Source: an uncultured Caulobacterales bacterium (lineage in GTDB: Bacteria; Pseudomonadota; Alphaproteobacteria; Caulobacterales; Caulobacteraceae). Taken from it: a DNA stretch of 64,000 nucleotides. Location of the stretch: assembly GCA_903884425.1 (NCBI GenBank), contig CAISEP010000014.1:62001-126000 (forward strand). The letters are read 5' to 3'. The notes below the pieces were generated by a model, which did not search any database, had not been told where the DNA came from, and worked only from the letters and a program-made list of their open reading frames with translations. Made by a program: the position numbers and the translations under genes. This document shows positions 56,982-64,000 of the stretch, one piece after another (positions within the stretch are counted from its first letter, which is position 1; each line of letters starts with the position of its first letter).

Positions 56982-57974
56982 ATGACCCGCCGCGCCCTTG
57001 TCCTAGGCTCTGGCCAGATTGGCCGCGCTGTCGCGCTCTCCTTTCTGGAGGAGGGCTAGGGCGTCACCTGCGCCCAGCGCGACCCCTCCAAGATGCCGAC
57101 GTCACTGACAGCCCGCGGGGTCGTGCCGGTCCGGCTCGACCGTGATGACGACACTGCCCTGCAGGATGTCCTGATGACCGGCTTTGACGCTGTGGTGGAC
57201 ACTGTGGCCTTCAATGCCGCCCACGGCCGCCAGTGGGGGGCGCTGGCGGGCAAGATCGGGGCGCTGGTCGTCATCTCCACCGGCAGCGTCTACGCCGACG
57301 CCGCGGGCCGAACGCTCGACGAGGGCGCGACCAACGGCTACCCAGACTACGGCGGGCCGATCCCTGAGACCAACCCCCGTGGTCCGTCGGGTGACGCCAC
57401 CTACTCGACCCGCAAGGTCGCCCTCGAGGACGCCCTGCTGGATGGGTTCGATCGCCCACTCATCGTCCTTCGGCCATTCGCCGTCTATGGGCCGGGCAAC
57501 CTCGCCCCTCGGGAGTGGTGGTTCGTGGCCCGGGCGCTTGCCGGGATGACGTCGATCCCGCTGGCCTACAGCGGTGAGAGCCGGTTCCACACCAGCGCCA
57601 CTGCGAACATCGCCGAGTTGTGCCGCATCGCCGTGCAGACGGGTGGCTCCCATATTCTCAATGCCGCCGACCCCGAGTGTCTCACCGTCATGGAGATTGG
57701 TAGGGCACTGCTCGACGCTATGGGCTCAGGCGCCGTTCTGGAGCCGCTAGAGGGGCCACCACGTGATCTGGCATCTTGGACCCCCTGGACGATCCCCGCC
57801 CCGTTGATCGCTGACATGAGCGCGGCAGCCGCCCTTGGCTACAGGCCCGTTACCGACTTCCGCTCCGCAGCCCGCGAAACGGTTGACGACTTGGTCCGAG
57901 CAGCCAAGGGCAGGCACTGGCTGCAGGCGTTCCCGAGTCTTGGCGCATACCCTTCAGCGATGTTTGAGACATAG
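56982..57974 (+). pseudogene. NAD-dependent epimerase/dehydratase, broken by in-frame amber codon
   Basis: From ATG 56982 (GGGAG upstream) the frame reads MTRRALVLGSGQIGRAVALS, an NAD(P)-binding glycine loop, but stops at a TAG at 57057-57059 (codon 26). Directly afterward the same frame continues open for over 300 codons from GVTCAQRDPSK through ISTGSVYAD, TYSTRKVALE (Tyr/Lys) and LRPFAVYGPGN to a stop at 57974. Without the amber the protein would be 330 residues with everything needed. From the internal ATG at 57093 the product would lack the cofactor loop and is unlikely to work. A sequencing error or suppression is the alternative. Confidence 0.8.
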
Positions 57975-58075
57975 CTGCTAACCCGGCGGCTCCCCACCCT
58001 TAGCAGTCGTCGCCAACGGCTACGCTCCGGCGAGATGCGGGAGTATGCGTCTCGCCGACGCCGCCGACCTGGGTC

Positions 58076-58096
58076 GTCAGGCCGCACCATTATTCC
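58076..58096 (+). repeat. Candidate att repeat, right copy
   Basis: Matches the tRNA-Thr 3' end repeat at 55582-55602 at 19 of 21 bases, including GCACCATT. It is not part of a second tRNA: no D- or anticodon arm precedes it. The stretch from 57975 to 58228 otherwise holds no gene I can support. Confidence 0.5.
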
Positions 58097-58228
58097 TCCT
58101 GAATAACCCGTCACAAGCTTCGGCAGACCCGGCCGACGCGCGGCTTGCCATGGCGGGGGGCGGCGGTACACTCGAACCAACAACAGGCTGCCGGACGGAT
58201 GCCGGACCGCCGATCGAGGACGCGCCCC

Positions 58229-59440
58229 ATGGATCTTGCCTTCAAACCCGAACATGCCGCCTTCCGCGCAGAGGTCCGTGACTGGATCGAAGCCAATTTC
58301 CCCAAGGCCATCCGCGACAAGCAGGCCACGGGGGAGCACCTGAACAAGGAGGAGATCCTGTCCTGGCACCGGATCCTCTACGCCAAGGGCTGGCTGACCC
58401 CGTCCTGGCCGGTGGAGTATGGCGGCACCGGCTGGGACCCGGTGCAGCGCTACATCTGGTCGGAGGAACTGGCCCGGGCCAATACCTGCCCGCCGTCCTT
58501 CGGCCTCGGCATGATCGGGCCGGTGCTCTACACCTTCGGCACGGCGGAGCAGAAGGAAAACCTGCTGAAGCCGACCCTCGCCGGGGACATCTGGTGGTGC
58601 CAGGGCTATTCGGAGCCGGGGGCGGGGTCGGACCTGGCGGGCCTGTCCACCCGGGCGGAGCGCTTCACCGGCGAGGACGGCAAGGAGTACTACCGGGTCA
58701 ACGGCCAGAAGACCTGGACCACCCAGGGCCAGTTCGCCGACTGGGGCTTCTTCCTGGTGCGGACCGATCCCACGGCCAAGAAGCAGGAGGGAATCAGCTT
58801 CCTGCTGATCGACATGAAGACCCCGGGCGTGTCGGTGCGGCCGATCATCACCATCGACGGCGGCCACGAGGTGAACGACACCTTCCTCGACAATGTCATC
58901 GTGCCGGTGGAGAACCGCATCGGCCAGGAGAACAAGGGCTGGACCGTGGCCAAGTTCCTGCTGGGGCATGAGCGCACGGGCATTGCCGGGGTTGCCCGCT
59001 CAAAGCGCGGGATCGAGCGGTTGCGGGAAGTGGCGGCAGGCGTCGAGTCGGATGACGGCACGCCCCTGCTGCGGGACGTGAGCTTCCGCCGCAAGATCGC
59101 CGAGCTGGAGATCGACCTGGCCGCGCTGGAATATACCGAACTGCGGACCCTGGCCGGAGAGAGCAGCGGCCGCGGGCCGGGGCCGGAGGCCTCCCTGCTG
59201 AAGGTCCGGGGCACGGAGATCGGTCAACGCCTGACGGAGCTGACCCTGGAAGCTGCCGGGCACTACGGCGCGCCCTATTTCCGCGGGTTCCCGAAGGAGG
59301 GGGGCAACGTCCAGTCCATCTCCCCGGACTTCGCCTTCAAGGCCGGTCCGACCTATTTCAACATGCGCAAGACCTCGATCTTCGGCGGCTCCAACGAGAT
59401 CCAGCGCAACATCATGGCCAAGGCGGTGCTCGGCCTCTGA
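58229..59440 (+). CDS. Acyl-CoA dehydrogenase
   Basis: 403 residues, usual family length. The FAD-dependent enzyme removes two hydrogens from an acyl-CoA. QGYSEPGAGSDLAGL near residue 125 and YRVNGQKTWTTQGQFADWGFFLVRTDP are the FAD-binding centre; MRKTSIFGGSNEIQRNIMAKAVLGL closes it as usual. The catalytic Glu is not at the MCAD position in an obvious way and may lie in the middle helices. The ATG at 58229 has AGGA upstream. It is the first gene past the element remnant. Chain length specificity unknown. Confidence 0.9.
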   Translation: MDLAFKPEHAAFRAEVRDWIEANFPKAIRDKQATGEHLNKEEILSWHRILYAKGWLTPSWPVEYGGTGWDPVQRYIWSEELARANTCPPSFGLGMIGPVLYTFGTAEQKENLLKPTLAGDIWWCQGYSEPGAGSDLAGLSTRAERFTGEDGKEYYRVNGQKTWTTQGQFADWGFFLVRTDPTAKKQEGISFLLIDMKTPGVSVRPIITIDGGHEVNDTFLDNVIVPVENRIGQENKGWTVAKFLLGHERTGIAGVARSKRGIERLREVAAGVESDDGTPLLRDVSFRRKIAELEIDLAALEYTELRTLAGESSGRGPGPEASLLKVRGTEIGQRLTELTLEAAGHYGAPYFRGFPKEGGNVQSISPDFAFKAGPTYFNMRKTSIFGGSNEIQRNIMAKAVLGL

Positions 59441-59563
59441 GCGGCGCGCCGACGGGTGTGCCTGTCCGGGCCCGCGGGGCTGGACAGGCTCCGTCGTGCC
59501 CCGTAGTCAGGCCCCCGACGCGCCGGCCCCCGATCCCGAGGGCGGCCATCCTGGGGATGTGAC

Positions 59564-60604
59564 ATGCAGTATTCCGAACTCGGGCGCACGGGCCTGAAGG
59601 TGTCCCGCGTGTGCCTGGGCACCATGACCTGGGGCGAGCAGAACACCGAGGCCGAGGGCCACGCCCAGATGGACTACGCCCTGGAGCGGGGCATCAACTT
59701 CTGGGACACGGCGGAGATGTATGCGGTCCCCGCCCGTGCGGAGACGCAGGGCGCGACGGAGCGGATCATCGGCACCTGGTTCGCGTCCCGCGGTGGGCGG
59801 GACAAGGTGATCCTCGCCTCCAAGATCGCCGGACGCAGCCCGATGAGCTGGACCCGGGACAACCAGACCATCACCCGCCACACCGCCGAGCAGATCGACG
59901 AGGCGGTGGAAAAGTCCCTGAAGCGCCTGCAGACCGACCATATCGACCTCTACCAGCTGCACTGGCCGGACCGGGCGATCCGGGTGTTCGGCGGCATGAC
60001 CTATCAGGACTATGCCGACGACTACGAGTCCTTCGAGGCCATCCTCGAGAACCTCGACCGGCATGTGAAGAAGGGCAACATCCGCCACATCGGCGTCTCC
60101 AACGAGACCGCCTACGGGGTGATGAAGTTCGTGGCCGAGGCCGAGAGCCGGGGGCTGCCGCGGATCGCCTCGATCCAGAACGCCTACAGCCTCGTCAACC
60201 GGACCTTCGAGTACGGCCTGGCCGAGATCGCGCTGCGGGAACAGGTGGGGCTGCTCGCCTATTCTCCCCTGGCCCAGGGCTATCTGACCGGCAAGTATTC
60301 CGGCGGGGCCCTGCCGCAGGGCTCCCGCAAGCAGCTGTTCAACCGGATGCAGCGCTACGAGGGACCGGGGGCCTCCGTGGCCATGGAGTCCTACTTCGCC
60401 CTGGCCCGGGAGCTGGGCGTGCGGCCGGAGACCCTGGCCCTGAAGTTCTGCGACAGCCGCCCGTTCGTCACCTCGACCATCATCGGGGCCACGACCATGG
60501 AGCAGCTGAAGATCGCCATCGACGCCTTCGACATGCCCTGGACCCAGGCCATCGCCGACCGGGTCGATGCCCTGCACGAGGCCCAGCCCAACCCCTGTCC
60601 GTAA
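59564..60604 (+). CDS. tas: NADP-dependent aldo/keto reductase, Tas-like
   Basis: 346 residues. The start LGRTGLKVSRVCLGTMTWGEQNTEAEGHAQMDYALERGINFWDTAEMYAVPARAE-type pattern, shown by LGTMTWGEQN and DTAEMYAVP, follows E. coli Tas closely, with the catalytic Tyr in EMY and Lys in LASKIAG. SNETAYGVMKF and IIGATTMEQL bind NADP. Tas is a member of AKR family with unclear natural substrate. It converges with the exported amidohydrolase, whose stop lies in a shared inverted repeat. Confidence 0.88.
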   Translation: MQYSELGRTGLKVSRVCLGTMTWGEQNTEAEGHAQMDYALERGINFWDTAEMYAVPARAETQGATERIIGTWFASRGGRDKVILASKIAGRSPMSWTRDNQTITRHTAEQIDEAVEKSLKRLQTDHIDLYQLHWPDRAIRVFGGMTYQDYADDYESFEAILENLDRHVKKGNIRHIGVSNETAYGVMKFVAEAESRGLPRIASIQNAYSLVNRTFEYGLAEIALREQVGLLAYSPLAQGYLTGKYSGGALPQGSRKQLFNRMQRYEGPGASVAMESYFALARELGVRPETLALKFCDSRPFVTSTIIGATTMEQLKIAIDAFDMPWTQAIADRVDALHEAQPNPCP

Positions 60605-60634
60605 GGGGCAGGCGGGCTCGCGGGTGCCTTACGG
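60599..60634. terminator. Inverted repeat holding both stop codons of a convergent pair
   Basis: CCGTAAGG (60599-60606) and CCTTACGG (60627-60634) are perfect eight-base arms with a 20-base spacer. The left contains the TAA of the aldo/keto reductase gene, the right that of the amidohydrolase gene. It may serve as a two-way terminator, but lacks a T-run. Confidence 0.4.
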
Positions 60635-61933
60635 TGCCGTGGGCTTGCCGTTCAGGCGCACGACCTCGCCGCCCTTCATGACGAAGGACACCTTGCGGAA
60701 CAGGGCAGGGTTGGCGAGGGGATCGCCGTCCATGGCCACCAGATCCGCCAGGCGTCCCGGCTGGACGGTGCCCACCTGATCCGTGGCCCCCAGAAGCTCG
60801 GCGGCGGAGCGGGTGGCCGCGGTCAGGGCCGCCCGGGGGCTCATGCCGTTCTCGATGAGCAGCTGGAACTCAAGGGTGTGATCCCCCTCGCCGAGGTCGG
60901 AGCCCATGGCGATCTTCACGCCGGACTTGATGGCCCGGGGCAGGTTCTGCTTGGGCAGCAGGTCATTGGCCAGCTCCTTCGGCGCGGTGCCGGGGGCCAG
61001 CAGCTCCGGATGGTCCCGGGCCACCACGTAGAAGGTGTCGAAGACGCTCAGCGTCGGCACCAGGAAGGTCCCGTGGGCCTTCATCAGGGCCAGGGTCTGG
61101 TCGGTGGCGAAGGACCCGTGCTCGATGGAGTCCACCCCGGCCCGGACGGCATTCTCGATGGCGTCGGCGGGATAGGTGTGGGCGGCCACCTTCATGCCCA
61201 GGCCGTGGGCGGTCTCCACCGCCACGCGCATCTCCTCGTTGGTCATCAGCTGCAGGTGCGGATTGTCCCCGGTGGAAGCGATGCCGCCGGAGGGCATGAT
61301 CTTGATCAGGTCCGCGCCCCGGCGGCGGTGCTCCCGCACCCGGATGCGGGCGGCGTCGGGGGTATCGACGATGCCCAGGTCCCAGCCCGGATGGGAGAGG
61401 TCGGGGTCGAGGGCAGAGCGCGGGTCCCCGTGCCCGGCCGTGGGGCCCAGCGGCTCCAGCGCCACCCACATCCGCGGACCCCGGACCTTGCCGGCCTCGA
61501 TGGCGTGCTTCAAGGCGACCGACTCGTCGCCGCCGCCGACGTCACGGACGGTGGTGAAGCCCTGCTGCAGCATGGCGGCGGCAAAGACCTCCCCGTCGAA
61601 GGCCCGGTCGATGGCCGAGTGGGTCACCCAGTCCTCGGTGGCATTGGTGCGGCTGGGCAGCTTGGCGGTCACATGGACGTGGCAGTCGATGAAGCCCGGC
61701 GTCACCGTCGCCTGGTGCAGGTCGATCACCCGGGCCCCCGCGGGGGCGGAAAAGCCGTCGCTGATCCCGCTGATCCGGCCGTCATGCACCAGGATGGTGA
61801 CATTGTGCCGCGCCGTGTCGGTGACGCCGTCCAGCAGGGTCCCGGCCTGGACCGCCACATCCTCCGCATGGGCGACGGCGGCGAGGCTCAGGGACGCCAG
61901 GGCAGCGGCGAGGGCAGGGGTCGGAAACGACAT
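60629..61933 (-). CDS. Exported amidohydrolase, copy 2
   Basis: 434 residues. FPTPALAAALASLSLAAVAHAED is a signal peptide. TPGFIDCHVHVTA, GADLIKIMPSGGIASTGDNP, MKVAAHTYPADAIENAVRAGVDSIEHGS and IAMGSDLGEGDH are the metal-ligand motifs of the same subtype as the gene at 54017-55300, with which it shares order and orientation. AAAGG precedes the ATG at 61933. Probably a periplasmic hydrolase of dipeptides or similar amides. Confidence 0.85.
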   Translation of the reverse strand: MSFPTPALAAALASLSLAAVAHAEDVAVQAGTLLDGVTDTARHNVTILVHDGRISGISDGFSAPAGARVIDLHQATVTPGFIDCHVHVTAKLPSRTNATEDWVTHSAIDRAFDGEVFAAAMLQQGFTTVRDVGGGDESVALKHAIEAGKVRGPRMWVALEPLGPTAGHGDPRSALDPDLSHPGWDLGIVDTPDAARIRVREHRRRGADLIKIMPSGGIASTGDNPHLQLMTNEEMRVAVETAHGLGMKVAAHTYPADAIENAVRAGVDSIEHGSFATDQTLALMKAHGTFLVPTLSVFDTFYVVARDHPELLAPGTAPKELANDLLPKQNLPRAIKSGVKIAMGSDLGEGDHTLEFQLLIENGMSPRAALTAATRSAAELLGATDQVGTVQPGRLADLVAMDGDPLANPALFRKVSFVMKGGEVVRLNGKPTAP

Positions 61934-62009
61934 GGCGGGACCTTTGACAGTGTCGGAAGCCCCCAACCGACACCATCCGGCCTGCTTCCGCAAGTCGGAC
62001 GTCCGCGGA

Positions 62010-64000
62010 TCAACCCGCCCCGTGGCCGAGGGTCTGCGGCGCATCGAGCGCCAGGGTCCACCAGCCGTCCGCCGCCTCGGCAAAGCCCGCGTCGCGATAG
62101 AGGTTCCGGACGGGGGTGTTCCGGTCCGTGGGGATGATCTGTCCGCGCAGCTCCGTCCCGTGAGTGGCTGCTCGCGCGGCCACGGCGGCCAGCAGCTCCC
62201 GCTCCACCTTCAGGCCGATGACCCGGCAGCTCATGGCAAAGCCGGTGACCACCCCGGCCTCCAGCACCGCGGCCCCGGAAAGGCCGTGATCGCCGTAGCG
62301 GTCGCTGACGTTCATGACGAACACCCCGCCGCCGGTCTCCGCCAGCCGAGCGAGTTCCCCCGCCGAATAGGTCCGGCCGGTGGTGTTGAACTGGGTGGTG
62401 CGCTGGAACAGCTCCACCACCCTCGCGAGGCTGGACGGATCGGTGACGGCCTCGATCCGGGTCTGGACGTTCAGGGCCTTCAGGAAGTCGCCTTCATCCA
62501 CATAGGTGGCCCGGGCCTCGGTCCGCTTCAGCTGGGCCTTCACCAGATCGGTGCGGCCAGCCGCCTCCGCCGTGATCCGGGGCAGTTGCAGGCGGGGATC
62601 GGTGAGCAGGCGGCGGCGGAGTTCGAACAGGTTCTCGCCCCAGACCTCAACCTCCGGCAGCCGCTCCCGGACCCGTTCCCGCTCCACCGGATTGTCGTCG
62701 ATGAACAGGAAGGCGTCGCGGCTGAAGCCCAGCTCCTCGGCGATGGAGGTGATGTTCTCCGCCTTGTCGCCCCAGTTGATCCGGGTGGTGACGAAGTCGT
62801 CCAGGGTCAGCAGCCGGTCCTTGGGATAGTGATCCGGATAGGTCCACAGCCGGCGCACCACGGCGTCGTCGTTCTTGGACACGCAGGCCAGCACCACGCC
62901 CCGTTGCTTCAGGGCCTTCAGGGCCTCGTGCAGGCCGAACCACAGGCCGACATAGCTGTAGAGCCCGCTGATCTCCGGGGTCCAGGCAAAGGGCGCGCCG
63001 GTCTCGGCGATCACGCCGGGCCAGAGGGTGCCGTCCAGGTCGAGGATCACGCACTTCTTGCGGTCGTGGCCGGTGAGGGTGATCAGGGCGTCCACATGGG
63101 CCCGCGCCATCACCGCCTCGCGGCCATAGGGATCGTCGTTCAGGGGGGCGGCCAGCTGCGCCAGGTCCGGGAACTGGTCGAACACCGCCGCCCGTTCGCC
63201 CGCCGGCCGTTGCAGCATCCAGCCGGGGGAGCCGAAATGGGTGAAGCCCACCAGCCCGTCATCCAGGAACCGCTCCGAGCCCGCCTGGTTGAGGGCGGCC
63301 GCGGTATCGATCAGATGCACGTCGTCGAAGCCCTCCACGAGGTCCGCGAGGGCCAGGTTCGTGCGGCGGAAGCGGTTGCGGTGCCCGTGCACCCCGCGCT
63401 CGGCCATGCCGAGAGGCTGGACGGTGGGCTCCGGCAGGTTGTCCAGCAGGATCGGCTTGCCGGTGACGCGGCGCAGGCCCTCCAGCACCGTGCGGGCCTC
63501 GAGGACATACATCCAGCTGGGGTCGCCGCCATTCTCCTCGGCCGTGCCCATGGCCACGGCCCGGCGGGCGCGCAGGGCCCCGATGATCACCGCGTCATGG
63601 GGCCGCTCCGCCACCAGGCCCACATCGTCGACGAATCCCGCGGCGATGCGCAGGTCCAGCCCGCGCCTTTCCCCCTCCCGCCGCAGGAAGTCCGCCTCCA
63701 TCTGGATGTCGCACTCCCCGAGGAGGAGGATGTCGAGGCGCTTCTGTCCGCCCTTCAGGGCCTGCACGCCCAGCGCCTCGCCTGCGGCCCAGGCGGGCAG
63801 GGCCCCTTCGGACCGGGTCCGGCGGTAGTGCTCGAGCAGCGCGTCGGGGTCCCGGCCATGGGTGGCGGAAAGCTCGGCGGCGATGTCGGCCAGTTCCTCC
63901 TCCGGCGATCGGTCGGTGATCAGGCCCCGGTCCATGAGGTTGGCGACCGTGTTCAGCACCGCATCCTGCGGATAGCCCAGCGCCTCCACCAGCGGGGCCA
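62010..64000 (-). CDS. FkbH-like HAD-IIIC protein (5' end outside window)
   Basis: The open frame reaches the window edge, so the start is not visible; the first GTG is at 63989. From about residue 85 an SGNH-like segment (DILLLGECDIQMEADFL) occurs, then the HAD motif ILDLDGTLWPGVIAETG near residue 320, CVSKNDDAVV and INWGDKAENI, and finally a GNAT-like C-terminal part (TRVIGLKVEREL-type region, TPVRNLYRDAGF). FkbH-like proteins load glyceryl or similar three-carbon units onto ACPs in polyketide and related pathways. No ACP is close by in the window, so its partner is outside or elsewhere. Confidence 0.82.
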   Translation of the reverse strand, partial: APLVEALGYPQDAVLNTVANLMDRGLITDRSPEEELADIAAELSATHGRDPDALLEHYRRTRSEGALPAWAAGEALGVQALKGGQKRLDILLLGECDIQMEADFLRREGERRGLDLRIAAGFVDDVGLVAERPHDAVIIGALRARRAVAMGTAEENGGDPSWMYVLEARTVLEGLRRVTGKPILLDNLPEPTVQPLGMAERGVHGHRNRFRRTNLALADLVEGFDDVHLIDTAAALNQAGSERFLDDGLVGFTHFGSPGWMLQRPAGERAAVFDQFPDLAQLAAPLNDDPYGREAVMARAHVDALITLTGHDRKKCVILDLDGTLWPGVIAETGAPFAWTPEISGLYSYVGLWFGLHEALKALKQRGVVLACVSKNDDAVVRRLWTYPDHYPKDRLLTLDDFVTTRINWGDKAENITSIAEELGFSRDAFLFIDDNPVERERVRERLPEVEVWGENLFELRRRLLTDPRLQLPRITAEAAGRTDLVKAQLKRTEARATYVDEGDFLKALNVQTRIEAVTDPSSLARVVELFQRTTQFNTTGRTYSAGELARLAETGGGVFVMNVSDRYGDHGLSGAAVLEAGVVTGFAMSCRVIGLKVERELLAAVAARAATHGTELRGQIIPTDRNTPVRNLYRDAGFAEAADGWWTLALDAPQTLGHGAG

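Overview
The window is very GC-rich, densely coded DNA of bacterial chromosomal type. Gene content (dTDP-rhamnose genes, a KpsM/KpsT-type ABC exporter, LpxO-type hydroxylase, GmhB-type phosphatase, lldD, a leuA-C-D-B cluster, acyl-CoA metabolism) points to a Gram-negative bacterium. The base composition, the form of the tRNA-Thr and the mixture of fatty-acid and polysaccharide genes suggest an alphaproteobacterium, perhaps of Rhodospirillales type. That placement is inference; no rRNA is present.

Region 1 (1-24071) is a surface-glycan locus. It opens with a glycosyltransferase cut by the window edge. Then comes a tightly packed minus-strand operon of twelve genes (12205 down to 1775): two-subunit transketolase, NeuD-like acyltransferase, acyl carrier protein, AMP-ligase, LuxE-like and LuxC-like proteins, FabZ-like hotdog protein, GMC oxidoreductase with a possible small subunit, SDR and a glycosyltransferase-like protein. 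There is no luciferase. This looks like a pathway that activates an acyl chain, reduces it to an aldehyde and elaborates it with a ketol-transfer enzyme, and it is the best candidate here for an undescribed system. Next to it lie a polysaccharide ABC exporter, the complete rfbC/rfbBDA set for dTDP-L-rhamnose, a sulfotransferase-like gene behind an AT-rich promoter island, and two large TPR/GT9-like proteins, one of which carries the TPR-plus-transferase module twice.

Region 2 (24265-32796) holds a methyltransferase, an MFS transporter, a Tat-exported M20 amidase, an unknown protein, lldD, an rRNA pseudouridine synthase, a GmhB-like phosphatase and an AGE-family epimerase. Region 3 (32793-45233) is amino-acid biosynthesis: leuA-leuC-leuD-leuB preceded by a candidate leader peptide rich in branched-chain residues, proB-proA, a DUF3443/DUF2844 pair (the first looks like a bilobed aspartic peptidase), alaC with a chorismate mutase, and threonine ammonia-lyase. 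Region 4 (45657-55300) is catabolic and envelope: POT peptide transporter, D-aminoacylase-like protein, acyl-CoA synthetase, SCOT-type CoA transferase, LpxO-like hydroxylase, exported metallo-beta-lactamase-fold protein and exported amidohydrolase.

Region 5 (55521-58096) is a tRNA-Thr gene followed by what looks like a decayed 2.5-kb integrated element: an integrase C-terminal fragment, an unknown gene, and an epimerase gene broken by an in-frame amber codon, bounded by a 21-bp imperfect direct repeat that includes the tRNA 3' end. Region 6 (58229-64000) has an acyl-CoA dehydrogenase, a Tas-like aldo/keto reductase, a second exported amidohydrolase and an FkbH-like protein cut by the window edge.
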